Below the pieces are notes generated by a model. The model did no database searches, was not told the origin of the DNA, and saw only the letters and a list, made by a program, of their open reading frames with translations. Below, in pieces: positions 43,767 through 52,130 of a DNA stretch of 64,000 bases (position 1 is its first letter; every line of letters begins with the position of its first letter). Source of the stretch: JADKIH01 sp964595205 (GTDB lineage Bacteria; Bacteroidota; Bacteroidia; AKYH767-A; 2013-40CM-41-45); NCBI GenBank assembly GCA_964595205.1, contig CAZQOQ010000026.1:1-64000 (forward strand), in the 5' to 3' direction. Position numbers and translations under genes: made by a program.

Positions 43767-44384
43767 TTATTTCTCCACAATTACATATGAACCAATATGT
43801 CCCGGTACAGCCCCCTTGATCACAAGGAGATTCTGCTCAGGAATAACTTTTACTACTTCAAGATTCTGAATCTTCGCACGGGAAGCACCCATGTGGCCTG
43901 CCGTACGCATTCCCTTTAATACACGTGATGGATAAGAAGAAGCCCCGCGAGATCCCGGTGCACGAAGACGGTTGTGCTGACCATGCGTCTGGCTTCCTAC
44001 TCCGGCAAAGTGGTGCCTACGCACAACTCCCTGGAATCCTTTTCCCTTCGACGTTCCGACAACATCCACAAAATCACCTTCGCTGAACAACTCCACTTTT
44101 ACTTCACTTCCCAAAGCCAGGAGCTCCGGAAATTCACGAAACTCAACGAGCTTGCGTTTTGGTGTCGTATTCGCTTTCTTAAAATGACCGATCTCCGATT
44201 TTAGAGATTGCTTTTCTTTCTTTTCGTCGAATGCAAGCTGAACTGCCTCATACCCGTCAGTTTCCTTGGTACGGACCTGTGTAACGGTGCATGGACCGGC
44301 GAGTATCACGGTGCATGGAATATATTTTCCATCAGCGCCGAAAACACTTGTCATTCCTATCTTCTTTCCGATTATTCCAGACAT
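43767..44384 (-). CDS. rplC: 50S ribosomal protein L3
   Basis: A 205-residue L3: MSGIIGKKIGMTSVF at the start, GTSKGKGFQGVVRRHHFAGVGSQTHGQHNRLRAPGSRGASSYPSRVLKGMRTAGHMG in the centre. It starts 50S assembly with L24. It lies 52 bases after rpsJ. Confidence 0.97.
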   Translation of the reverse strand: MSGIIGKKIGMTSVFGADGKYIPCTVILAGPCTVTQVRTKETDGYEAVQLAFDEKKEKQSLKSEIGHFKKANTTPKRKLVEFREFPELLALGSEVKVELFSEGDFVDVVGTSKGKGFQGVVRRHHFAGVGSQTHGQHNRLRAPGSRGASSYPSRVLKGMRTAGHMGASRAKIQNLEVVKVIPEQNLLVIKGAVPGHIGSYVIVEK

Positions 44385-44436
44385 TATTTTATTTTTTACC
44401 GGCGATCCTGATCAAGAGGCCGCCATTTATTTTAAA

Positions 44437-44745
44437 TTATGATGCTTTAATTTCAACTTCAACACCACTCGGAAGCTCAAGCTTCATGAGGGCATCAACA
44501 GTTTTTGCTGATGAATTATAAATGTCAAGTAAACGCTTGTACGCACAAAGCTGAAATTGCTCTCTTGCCTTCTTGTTTACATGCGGTGAACGAAGAACCG
44601 TAAAGATCTTCTTGTCTGTTGGAAGCGGAATAGGTCCGTTTACTACAGCACCTGTAATCTTTACAGTTTTCACGATCTTCTCGGCAGACTTATCAACCAG
44701 GTTATGATCGTATGATTTTAATTTGATGCGGATTCGCTGTGACAT
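44437..44745 (-). CDS. rpsJ: 30S ribosomal protein S10
   Basis: A 102-residue S10: MSQRIRIKLKSYDHNLVDKSAEKIV, GPIPLPTDKKIFTVLRSPHVNKKAREQF, DALMKLELPSGVEVEIK. S10 also binds NusB in antitermination. It follows fusA by 30 bases, so str and S10 operons appear joined. Confidence 0.97.
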   Translation of the reverse strand: MSQRIRIKLKSYDHNLVDKSAEKIVKTVKITGAVVNGPIPLPTDKKIFTVLRSPHVNKKAREQFQLCAYKRLLDIYNSSAKTVDALMKLELPSGVEVEIKAS

Positions 44746-44775
44746 TTGAAAGAACGTTTATTTATATGAGGCTAA

Positions 44776-46920
44776 TTATACTTTTTCAGTTTTTGTTTTA
44801 CCCTTTACTTTTGCGATCACTTCATCGGCAAGAGAACGCGGACACTCGGCATAGTGAGAGAATTCCATTGAAGAGGCAGCACGTCCTGAAGTGATTGTAC
44901 GAAGTGTGGTCACGTAACCAAACATTTCGGAAAGCGGAACTTTCGCTTTGATCACCTGAGCACCTGCACGGGTATCCATACCTTCAAGTTGTCCGCGACG
45001 TTTGTTCAGATCACCCATTACATCCCCCATGTAAAGATCCGGAGTAACAACTTCGATCTTCATGATTGGCTCAAGTAAAACAGGCTTCGCCTTTGGTGCA
45101 GCTTCACGGAAAGCGATCTTCGCACAGATCTCGAACGACAATGCATCAGAGTCGACTGCGTGGAACGAGCCGTCGTACAATCTAACCTTGAGATATTCTA
45201 CAGGATATCCCGCAAGAACTCCGGTATCCATTGCCTGCTCAAAACCTTTTTGTATGGAAGGAATGAATTCACGGGGGATATTACCGCCGGTAATTTCATT
45301 CACGAATTGCAAACCTTTATGACCCTTAGTCTCCAGGTGGGCTTTTTCCATCCACTCAGGATCGACAGGAGAAATCTCAAACTGTATGTCAGCGAATTTA
45401 CCGCGACCACCAGTCTGCTTTTTATAAGTTTCCCTGTGCTTGGTTGAACCCGTGATGGCTTCGCGGTAAGCAACCTGAGGAGCACCCTGGTTACATTCAA
45501 CTTTGAATTCGCGACGAAGACGGTCGACAATGATTTCGAGGTGAAGCTCACCCATTCCGCTGATCACGGTCTGGCCTGTCTCTTCATCGGTATTCACACG
45601 GAATGTCGGATCTTCCTCGGCAAGTTTGTTGAGTGCGATACCAAGTTTATCTACGTCGGCCTGTGTTTTCGGCTCAACGGCGAGGCCGATAACAGGTATC
45701 GGGAAACTCATCGATTCGAGAACGATCGGCGCCTTCGGATCACAAAGTGTGTCTCCCGTTCTGATCTCCTTGAAACCTACAGCGGCACCAATATCACCCG
45801 CTTCGATGAAATCGATCGGACTCTGTTTGTTTGCATGCATACGGATGATACGTGAAATACGCTCATTCTTATTCGTACGGGCATTCAACACGTACGAACC
45901 TGCTTCGAGTCTTCCGGAATATACACGGAAGAAAGCAAGACGTCCAACGAATGGATCAGTCATGATCTTGAATGCAAGTGCGGCAAACTTATCTTTTGCA
46001 TCAGCCTTACGCTCCTCTTCACCATCGGTTTCCGGATTGATACCCTTGATACTCGGTACATCCAACGGAGAAGGTAAATACTGAATGACGGCATCAAGCA
46101 TAGCCTGAACGCCTTTGTTTTTAAATGCTGATCCGCATAACAGCGGAGTGATCTTCATGGCAATTGTTGCCTTGCGGATAGCTCCGCGAAGTTCGTCAAC
46201 GGTAATGCTGTTCGGATCTTCGAAGAATTTTTCCATCAGGTGATCTTCGAATTCTGCAACCGATTCAACGAGATTTGCACGCCAGTGATTTACTTCGGCC
46301 TGCATATCGATAGGAATAGGAACTACATCAAATGTTGCACCCTTTGTCTCATCATGCCAGATGATGGCCTTATTTAAAATGAGATCAACTACGCCCTTGA
46401 ACATATCTTCAGAACCGATTGGCAACTGAAGCGGAACAGGGTTACCGTGAAGACGTTCCTTTACCTGCTGAACAACGCTAAGGAAATTTGCACCGGCACG
46501 ATCCATCTTGTTGACGAAACCGATACGCGGAACGTGGTATTTATTCATCTGGCGCCATACAGTCTCCGACTGCGGCTCCACACCACCAACGGCACAGAAT
46601 AAGGCAACGGCACCATCGAGTACACGAAGCGAACGCTCTACCTCTACGGTAAAGTCGACGTGACCCGGCGTGTCGATGATATTGACCTTGTAGGTCTGGT
46701 TGTCGTAATTCCAGTATGTGGTTGTTGCGGCAGAGGTTATAGTAATTCCACGCTCCTGCTCCTGGACCATCCAGTCCATGGTAGCGGCACCTTCGTGAAC
46801 CTCACCGATTTTGTGAACTTTCCCTGTATAATAGAGGACGCGTTCTGTAGTAGTAGTCTTTCCTGCATCAATGTGTGCAGAGATACCGATGTTGCGAGTA
46901 TGTTTTAATTCGTTGCTCAT
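44776..46920 (-). CDS. fusA: Elongation factor G
   Basis: A 714-residue translocase GTPase. Domain I carries the G motifs AHIDAGKTTTTE (residues 16-27), DTPGHVDFT and NKMDRAGANF. Later domains have GMGELHLEIIVDRL and the C-terminal GRASSMEFSHYAECP. Length is normal for the str-operon EF-G. It lies 317 bases downstream of rpsG and directly upstream of rpsJ. A second EF-G copy elsewhere cannot be excluded. Confidence 0.97.
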   Translation of the reverse strand: MSNELKHTRNIGISAHIDAGKTTTTERVLYYTGKVHKIGEVHEGAATMDWMVQEQERGITITSAATTTYWNYDNQTYKVNIIDTPGHVDFTVEVERSLRVLDGAVALFCAVGGVEPQSETVWRQMNKYHVPRIGFVNKMDRAGANFLSVVQQVKERLHGNPVPLQLPIGSEDMFKGVVDLILNKAIIWHDETKGATFDVVPIPIDMQAEVNHWRANLVESVAEFEDHLMEKFFEDPNSITVDELRGAIRKATIAMKITPLLCGSAFKNKGVQAMLDAVIQYLPSPLDVPSIKGINPETDGEEERKADAKDKFAALAFKIMTDPFVGRLAFFRVYSGRLEAGSYVLNARTNKNERISRIIRMHANKQSPIDFIEAGDIGAAVGFKEIRTGDTLCDPKAPIVLESMSFPIPVIGLAVEPKTQADVDKLGIALNKLAEEDPTFRVNTDEETGQTVISGMGELHLEIIVDRLRREFKVECNQGAPQVAYREAITGSTKHRETYKKQTGGRGKFADIQFEISPVDPEWMEKAHLETKGHKGLQFVNEITGGNIPREFIPSIQKGFEQAMDTGVLAGYPVEYLKVRLYDGSFHAVDSDALSFEICAKIAFREAAPKAKPVLLEPIMKIEVVTPDLYMGDVMGDLNKRRGQLEGMDTRAGAQVIKAKVPLSEMFGYVTTLRTITSGRAASSMEFSHYAECPRSLADEVIAKVKGKTKTEKV

Positions 46921-47237
46921 TTGATTATTTCTCCGTTAATCATAACGATAGTCTTTTTTCGCGATAACAGGACACTTTGAATGACTACCTAAATTTTTTC
47001 GGAACATCGTCCCGGTCATTCAGTTTTCCGGTTGTTTCTTGCACGTTTTTCTGCGGCAAGTCAGTGGTTATCTGTAAAAAAAAGAACTACCCTTTTATTA
47101 GTCTTTAGTCGTTAGTCGCAGGCTTTGGTTTTTGAATTTTGTTTCCGGACCTTTTACTATTGACTTATATTTCTTTACTTACTTTTTAATTATTCATTTC
47201 AATTCTGCACCTGTACCAAACCAGAGCTTAAAGTCTG
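46921..47237. other. 317-base spacer between rpsG and fusA
   Basis: No gene is seen in this spacer. It contains a heptamer array at 47101-47127 and several T- and A-rich stretches. No clear TAnnTTTG promoter for fusA was found on the minus strand, and no strong terminator after rpsG. Its size is notable, since the neighbouring ribosomal spacers are mostly below 60 bases. Confidence 0.7.
47101..47127. repeat. Heptamer array (CGACTAA) in the rpsG-fusA spacer
   Basis: In operon sense, three 7-nt words CGACTAA, CGACTAA and AGACTAA follow one another and end in TAATAAAA. The array lies about 110 bases after the rpsG stop and 180 before fusA. Confidence 0.7.
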
Positions 47238-47705
47238 CTAGGCTTTAAAGTGCGAGAATGCCTTATTAGCTTCTGCCATCCTGTGGGTATCCTCTTTCTT
47301 CTTCACTGCAGCACCTTCACCTTTGCTGGCGGCGATGATTTCGTTGGCAAGTTTTTCGGCCATCGATTTTTCATTTCTCCCTCTTGAATAGCTGATCAGC
47401 CATTTTATCGTTAATGCAACCCGGCGATCCGCTCTTATTTCACTTGGAATCTGGAAGGTTGCACCACCAACACGACGGCTCTTAACTTCCACAGTAGGCA
47501 TTACGTTTGTCATTGCTTTTTTCCAGACATCAAGTCCGCTTTCTTTGGTCTTTTCCTCAACACGATTGATGGCTGCATAAAAAATTCCATAAGCAGTACT
47601 CTTTTTTCCACCATACATCAGGTTGTTTACAAAACGGGTAACCAATGTATCGTTGAATTTCGGATCTGGTAACAGAATTCTCTTTTTTGGCTTCGACTTA
47701 CGCAT
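47238..47705 (-). CDS. rpsG: 30S ribosomal protein S7
   Basis: A 155-residue S7, primary organiser of the 30S head. MRKSKPKKRxxLPDPKFNDTLVTRFVNNLMYGGKKSTAYGIFY begins it, and VGGATFQIPSEIRADRRVALTIKWLI is the beta-hairpin region. In E. coli it represses its own operon by binding the rpsL-rpsG spacer; a perfect palindrome occupies the same spacer here. Confidence 0.97.
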   Translation of the reverse strand: MRKSKPKKRILLPDPKFNDTLVTRFVNNLMYGGKKSTAYGIFYAAINRVEEKTKESGLDVWKKAMTNVMPTVEVKSRRVGGATFQIPSEIRADRRVALTIKWLISYSRGRNEKSMAEKLANEIIAASKGEGAAVKKKEDTHRMAEANKAFSHFKA

Positions 47706-47727
47706 TATTGATAATTATTTTTTTTGG

Positions 47728-47747
47728 AGACGTCATGCATGACGTCT
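47728..47747 (-). promoter_or_regulatory. 20-bp perfect palindrome in the rpsL-rpsG spacer
   Basis: AGACGTCATGCATGACGTCT is fully self-complementary and lies in the 49-base spacer between rpsL and rpsG. In RNA it gives an 8-bp stem with a TGCA loop. It is followed by A residues, not by T residues, so it is not an intrinsic terminator. In E. coli S7 binds a structure in this same spacer, so it may be an S7 control site. It could also be a DNA-binding site. Confidence 0.5.
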
Positions 47748-47754
47748 TTACATT

Positions 47755-48144
47755 TTATTTTTTGGCTGCACCGTCTTTCGGACGCTTTGTGCCGTATTTA
47801 CTTCTTTGTTGCTTTCTGCCTTCAACTCCTGCAGTATCCAGTGTTCCCCGGATGATGTGATAACGAACACCCGGCAGATCCTTCACCCTGCCGCCACGAA
47901 TCATCACAATTGAGTGTTCCTGGAGGTTGTGACCCTCACCCGGAATATAGGCCGTTACTTCATATTTGTTAGTCAGACGCACACGCGCTACTTTACGCAT
48001 GGCCGAATTCGGCTTTTTTGGTGTTGTAGTGTAAACACGGGTACAGACACCGCGGCGTTGCGGACAAGAAACCAATGCTGGTGACTTGCTTTTATCGATC
48101 AATTTTGAGCGTCCTTTTCGAACTAACTGCTGAATAGTAGGCAT
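47755..48144 (-). CDS. rpsL: 30S ribosomal protein S12
   Basis: A 129-residue S12 of the decoding centre. It carries the streptomycin region KKPNSAMRKVARVRL (the lysine at the usual position 43 is present) and the PGEGHNLQEHSIVMIRGGRVKDLPGVRYH loop; the wild-type lysine suggests a streptomycin-sensitive ribosome. It is the first gene of the ribosomal block, about 60 bases after a consensus promoter. Confidence 0.97.
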   Translation of the reverse strand: MPTIQQLVRKGRSKLIDKSKSPALVSCPQRRGVCTRVYTTTPKKPNSAMRKVARVRLTNKYEVTAYIPGEGHNLQEHSIVMIRGGRVKDLPGVRYHIIRGTLDTAGVEGRKQQRSKYGTKRPKDGAAKK

Positions 48145-48210
48145 TCTTAGATATTCTTACCTTATTTATTGTGAGTATTTTATTGCGATTTGGCCTATTT
48201 TTAGGGAACG

Positions 48211-48241
48211 CAAAGGTACAAGAATGATCTTATTTACCAAA
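48211..48241 (-). promoter_or_regulatory. Consensus Bacteroidota promoter of the str-S10-spc-alpha block
   Basis: On the minus strand TTTG (48238-48241) is followed after exactly 19 bases by TACCTTTG (48211-48218), a full match to the TTTG-N19-TAnnTTTG promoter form described for Bacteroides. Transcription would start near 48205, giving a leader of about 60 bases before rpsL. It is the best promoter in the window, as expected for a highly expressed operon. Confidence 0.85.
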
Positions 48242-48404
48242 TCCTGTTGAAAAAAATTTTACACGGGTTTCTTTTGATTTTTAAATGACTTTTCTTCAAT
48301 CTTTTTTTAATGTTTCGACTATCTGAAAACATCATTAAAAAGCTGGAAATAAGGCCATTTTTTTCGAATTTCCTGTAAGGAATCCATCTTTCTATACATA
48401 TATA

Positions 48405-48418
48405 ATAGTTTAAACTAT
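48405..48418. promoter_or_regulatory. 14-bp palindrome upstream of the S41 peptidase gene
   Basis: ATAGTTTAAACTAT is a perfect palindrome centred about 32 bases before the ATG at 48444. A one-mismatch -7 element, TATATTGG, overlaps its right end. It could be an operator, but AT-rich palindromes arise often by chance. Confidence 0.35.
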
Positions 48419-48443
48419 ATTGGACAGAAAATGAATTTCCATC

Positions 48444-49649
48444 ATGATCAGATTTTTAACGAATTGCGCTGTCCTTTTCTTCATTACCCTGAATATTTAT
48501 AGCCAGGAAATTAAAAAGGCGGATTTAATTGATGACATTGATGTTTATACAGCTAAAATCTCAAAACTTCATATCAATCCATTTTCATCAATTTCAAATA
48601 CTGAATTTTTAATAAAAGCAGGGGAACTCAAGAAATCAGCTGATACTCTCGATGTAAAACAGCTGATAACCGGACTTATCAAACTCAATGCTTCTCTAAA
48701 AGACGAACACACCGAAATCGATTTTCTTCAAAATAATTATTACCCGCTCTTATTCTATTGGTTTGAAGAAGGTATTATTGTTTTGAAGGCTCTTACGGAA
48801 GACTCAATCCTGACTGGAACAAGACTCATCTCAATAAATGATACACCTGTGGAAACGATCACCGGAAAATTGAAAGAGCTCACGGGAGTAAGTACACCAA
48901 CCGGAATAAAAAATAAAATAATGAACATGCTCACTGATCCTTTGATCATGCATGGCCTGAACCTCACTTCATCCGACGACGAAATAAAATACACTTTTCT
49001 GAAAAATGATACCATGAAAATCACTAAAAATTATTTCCCTTCCCAAAAGCAAAAGAGTGATTTTACCGGACTGAAACAAAAAGAAATTCCCCTAAGCGCA
49101 TCAGCAAAAGAAATGTATTGGTTTAAATATATTCCGGATAGCAAAATGCTGTTCATTCAATACAATCGGTGTATGGAAGATCCAAAAAAATCATTCAAGG
49201 GTTTTCATGACGCAATCAACAATTCCATACAGGAAAACAAACCGGAAAAGATCGTAGTCGATTTACGTTACAATGGCGGGGGCAACTCAAATATATTTCG
49301 GCCGTTGATTTATACACTCTCAAATATTCCGGAATTACAGGGAAAAAAGATCTATACCATCATTGGAAGAAGAACTTACTCCTCGGCAGTGATGAATGCC
49401 TGGCAGATGAAATCAATCGCTCACTCAATCATGATCGGAGAAGAGACCGGCGGTAAACTCAATCACACCGGTGAAGTGAAAACATTTATTCTTCCGAAAA
49501 CAAAAATCGTGGTTTATTATTCTTCTAAAGAATGGAACTACGATAAAACTCAACCGGGTGGAATTGTACCTGATAAAGAAATTAAATATTCACTGCAGGA
49601 TTTTATAGATGGGATTGATCCAGCTCTTGAGTACGTGATTGAACAGTAG
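48444..49649 (+). CDS. S41 family (tail-specific type) serine peptidase
   Basis: A 401-residue secreted peptidase-like protein. Residues 1-19 are a signal peptide ending in YSQ. A small N-terminal domain and a PDZ-like region (about 100-180) precede the S41 domain, with VVDLRYNGGGNSNIFRPL (about 270-287), the nucleophile region IGRRTYSSAVMNAW and GEETGGKLNHTG. These fit C-terminal processing peptidase relatives that cut unstructured tails. No lipobox is visible. The substrate is unknown. It diverges from rpsL and converges on clpX. Confidence 0.85.
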   Translation: MIRFLTNCAVLFFITLNIYSQEIKKADLIDDIDVYTAKISKLHINPFSSISNTEFLIKAGELKKSADTLDVKQLITGLIKLNASLKDEHTEIDFLQNNYYPLLFYWFEEGIIVLKALTEDSILTGTRLISINDTPVETITGKLKELTGVSTPTGIKNKIMNMLTDPLIMHGLNLTSSDDEIKYTFLKNDTMKITKNYFPSQKQKSDFTGLKQKEIPLSASAKEMYWFKYIPDSKMLFIQYNRCMEDPKKSFKGFHDAINNSIQENKPEKIVVDLRYNGGGNSNIFRPLIYTLSNIPELQGKKIYTIIGRRTYSSAVMNAWQMKSIAHSIMIGEETGGKLNHTGEVKTFILPKTKIVVYYSSKEWNYDKTQPGGIVPDKEIKYSLQDFIDGIDPALEYVIEQ

Positions 49650-49684
49650 CCGGAGGTTGGCGGTTGGAGATTGTTTGTTGGAAG
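49650..49684. repeat. Heptamer array (TTGG type) abutting the S41 peptidase stop
   Basis: Five perfect-register heptamers, CCGGAGG, TTGGCGG, TTGGAGA, TTGTTTG and TTGGAAG, start at the very base after the TAG stop. No function is known. Confidence 0.82.
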
Positions 49685-49699
49685 TCAAAAAAAGTTGTT

Positions 49700-49776
49700 A
49701 GCGGTTATCGGCTAATCGGCTAATCGGCTAATTTGCTAATCGGCTAATTGAATAATCGGCTAATCGGCTAATTAAA
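49700..49776. repeat. Octamer array (TTAGCCGA) abutting the clpX stop
   Basis: In clpX sense, octamers TTAGCCGA with variants TTATTCAA and TTAGCAAA begin six bases after the stop codon and run about nine units. Both the octamer and its complement contain stop triplets (TAG and TAA). Confidence 0.88.
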
Positions 49777-51018
49777 CTAGGCTACTTTCAACTTATTCAC
49801 ATTCGTCTTGGCAAATTTCTCCTTGGCATAAGACAATGTAATCGTAAAGTCCTTGGAACTGTGCTTGGCAGATGGCACTTCAAACATCGCATCGAGTAAA
49901 ATTGCCTCGCAGATGGAACGCAGCCCTCGTGCCCCCAACTTGAATTCAAAAGCCTTGTCTACGATGAAGTCGAGCACATTTTTCTCTATCACAAGGTTCA
50001 ACGATTCAAGCATGAAAAGTTTTTCGTATTGCTTAATGATGGCATTCTTCGGCTCGGTTAGAATTGCCCGTAGCGCGGCTTTATCTAATGGATCCAGATG
50101 CGTAATAATCGGTAATCGTCCGATGAGCTCGGGAATGATTCCAAATGCCTTTAAGTCGACCGGACTCAAATACTGTAAATAATTCGTCTTGTCGATCTGG
50201 TCAGAATCACGACCTGCCTTGTAGCCAATGGCATTCGACTGGAGTCTTTTTGCAATTTTCTTTTCAATACCGTCAAAGGCGCCGCCGCAGATGAAAAGAA
50301 TATTATGAGTATCCATTGCTATCATCTTCTGCTCCGGATGCTTTCTGCCACCCTGAGGCGGGACGTTCACAACAGATCCTTCCAGCAATTTTAATAATGC
50401 CTGCTGCACACCTTCACCGCTAACATCTCGCGTGATGGATGGATTATCGCTCTTCCTTGCAATCTTATCTATTTCATCAATGTAGACGATTCCCCTCTCT
50501 GCTGCACTCACATCATAATCGGCCGACTGAAGTAAACGGGAAAGAATACTTTCAACGTCTTCACCCACATAACCTGCTTCCGTAAGAACGGTTGCATCTG
50601 CTATACAAAAAGGAACGTTAAGCATCTTGGCAATGGTTCGTGCAAGGAGTGTCTTCCCCGTTCCAGTTTCTCCTACCAGAATGATGTTCGACTTTTCAAT
50701 CTCCACTTCCTCCTGCTTTTTAATCTTGCTGGAAATCCTCTTGTAATGATTGTATACGGCCACCGATAAAACCTTTTTCGCATCATCCTGGCCAATTACA
50801 TACTGATCAAGAAACTTCTTGATTTCCATTGGTTTCAGAAGAGTGAGGTGCGAATTAATCGTATTTTTCAGCTTATTGCTCATCTCATCATTTAAGATAT
50901 TCTGAGCCTGCTGAATACACTGATCACATATATGACCCGTAATCCCTGCAATCAATACATAGGTTTCGCTTTTATCGCGACCACAAAACGAACATTTTAT
51001 TTCTTTCTGACCTTTCAT
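49777..51018 (-). CDS. clpX: ATP-dependent Clp protease ATP-binding subunit ClpX
   Basis: A 413-residue AAA+ unfoldase. The N-terminal zinc-binding domain has four cysteines (CSFCGR and CDQC). Walker A is GETGTGKT, Walker B is IVYIDEID, and pore loop GYVGED and the RKH-like HPEQ region are present. The sensor segment RLQSNAIGY and the C-terminal domain GARGLRSICEAIL complete it. It unfolds proteins and feeds them to ClpP, encoded just upstream on the same strand. The IGF-type loop that docks ClpP lies near residue 260. Confidence 0.97.
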   Translation of the reverse strand: MKGQKEIKCSFCGRDKSETYVLIAGITGHICDQCIQQAQNILNDEMSNKLKNTINSHLTLLKPMEIKKFLDQYVIGQDDAKKVLSVAVYNHYKRISSKIKKQEEVEIEKSNIILVGETGTGKTLLARTIAKMLNVPFCIADATVLTEAGYVGEDVESILSRLLQSADYDVSAAERGIVYIDEIDKIARKSDNPSITRDVSGEGVQQALLKLLEGSVVNVPPQGGRKHPEQKMIAMDTHNILFICGGAFDGIEKKIAKRLQSNAIGYKAGRDSDQIDKTNYLQYLSPVDLKAFGIIPELIGRLPIITHLDPLDKAALRAILTEPKNAIIKQYEKLFMLESLNLVIEKNVLDFIVDKAFEFKLGARGLRSICEAILLDAMFEVPSAKHSSKDFTITLSYAKEKFAKTNVNKLKVA

Positions 51019-51090
51019 AAAAAAAGAGGAAATAGGTTAAAAAATTAAACGCAAGCTACGCCGAAAAGTTGAAAAAAACCAATAGTTATT

Positions 51091-51222
51091 GAAGAGTGAA
51101 GATTGAAAATTGAAAATTGAAGATTAATTGAGTAATAGTTATTGAAAAATTCTAACGAATTTATAATAACCAATAACCAACACACAATTATTCTTCAATT
51201 TTCACTCTTCCATATTCAATAA
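51091..51222. repeat. Short-word inverted repeats after clpP
   Basis: The clpP-clpX spacer contains words of 7-8 nt such as TTGAAAA, TTCAATT and TTGGTTA on both arms. The left arm (51091-51124) is partly complementary to the right arm (51192-51210). It resembles the TTTGAAAA array after pdhC. Confidence 0.7.
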
Positions 51223-51224
51223 AC

Positions 51225-51905
51225 TCAGGCTTTTTTACGGGTCAGGATCTCATCGATCATACCATAAGCCTTGGCCTCTTCGGCAGTCATCCAGTAATCC
51301 CTGTCTGAATCCTTATAGACTTTATCGTATTCCTGCCCGCTGTGCAGTGCAATAATCTCATACAATTCCTTCTTGAGTTTTTGAATTTCCTTTGCGGTGA
51401 TTTCTATATCCGAAGCCTGTCCTTCTGCACCTCCCATAGGCTGGTGAATCATGATCCTGGCATGCTTCAATGCAGCACGCTTGCCTTTTGCGCCAGCGCA
51501 CATCAACACGGCGGCCATCGAAGCGGCCATGCCTGTGCAGATCGTTGCAATCTGCGGCTGGATGAACTGCATGGTGTCATAAATACCAAGTCCTGCATAA
51601 ACAGAACCACCCGGACTATTCATATAAATCTGTATGTCCTTCTTGGAATCGACCGACTCCAGAAACAGGAGCTGTGCCTGGATGATATTGGAAACATAAT
51701 CGTTGATGCCCACACCGAGGAAGATGATACGATCCATCATCAGGCGGGAAAAAACATCCATCGTTGCAATATTCAACTGGCGCTCCTCGATAATCGTTGG
51801 AGAAATATAGTCCGCACGAACGGCTGAAACAAAACTGTCGACAGTCATGCTGCTGATCCCGCGATGCTTCACAGCATATTTGCGGAACTCATCTGCGTAA
51901 TTCAT
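51225..51905 (-). CDS. clpP: ATP-dependent Clp protease proteolytic subunit ClpP
   Basis: A 226-residue serine peptidase. The catalytic triad is visible as S in GMAASMAAVL, H in ARIMIHQPMGG and D in DSDRDYWM. MNSPGGSVYAGLGIYDTMQ is a signature of the handle region. About 30 residues precede the core. It forms the chamber served by ClpX. It lies between tig and clpX in the usual order. Confidence 0.97.
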   Translation of the reverse strand: MNYADEFRKYAVKHRGISSMTVDSFVSAVRADYISPTIIEERQLNIATMDVFSRLMMDRIIFLGVGINDYVSNIIQAQLLFLESVDSKKDIQIYMNSPGGSVYAGLGIYDTMQFIQPQIATICTGMAASMAAVLMCAGAKGKRAALKHARIMIHQPMGGAEGQASDIEITAKEIQKLKKELYEIIALHSGQEYDKVYKDSDRDYWMTAEEAKAYGMIDEILTRKKA

Positions 51906-51989
51906 AAATGTTATTTTTTAAGTTAATTGTTTAAACGTATTGACGATTAATCCTGATTTTTATTTCAGCGAATCAAAATTAAACGGCTA

Positions 51990-52013
51990 GCCCCGTAAAC
52001 GTATGTTTGGGGC
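51990..52013. other. GC-rich hairpin upstream of clpP
   Basis: GCCCC...GGGGC with inner AAAC/GTTT and one bulge can form a stem with a GTAT loop. It lies 85 bases before clpP and 118 after tig. No T run follows, so it may be a weak terminator, a leader structure, or nothing. Confidence 0.35.
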
Positions 52014-52046
52014 AAATAGTTTTCAACAAACAGTAAAAATCGTTAA

Positions 52047-52071
52047 ATAGTTGATTAGTTGAATGGTTGAA
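52047..52071. repeat. Short octamer array between tig and clpP
   Basis: Three octamers on the plus strand, TAGTTGAT, TAGTTGAA and TGGTTGAA, lie about 60 bases after the tig stop. They have the same words as the rpmJ array but are fewer. Confidence 0.65.
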
Positions 52072-52130
52072 GTCAGGATCTTCCGGTTGAACTTTCCGAT
52101 ACGAAGTATATATCGAATGAATCAACCTGG

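Noticed and set aside
29272..48144. Frameshift or missing genes in the ribosomal block
   Set aside because: rpmJ and rpmD seemed absent at first but were found intact by reading the spacers. adk is absent, but its place is not fixed across bacteria.
49700..49776. Iteron-type replication origin or protein-binding iterons
   Set aside because: No dnaA, repA or DnaA-box pattern is near, and the same octamers recur after several unrelated genes.
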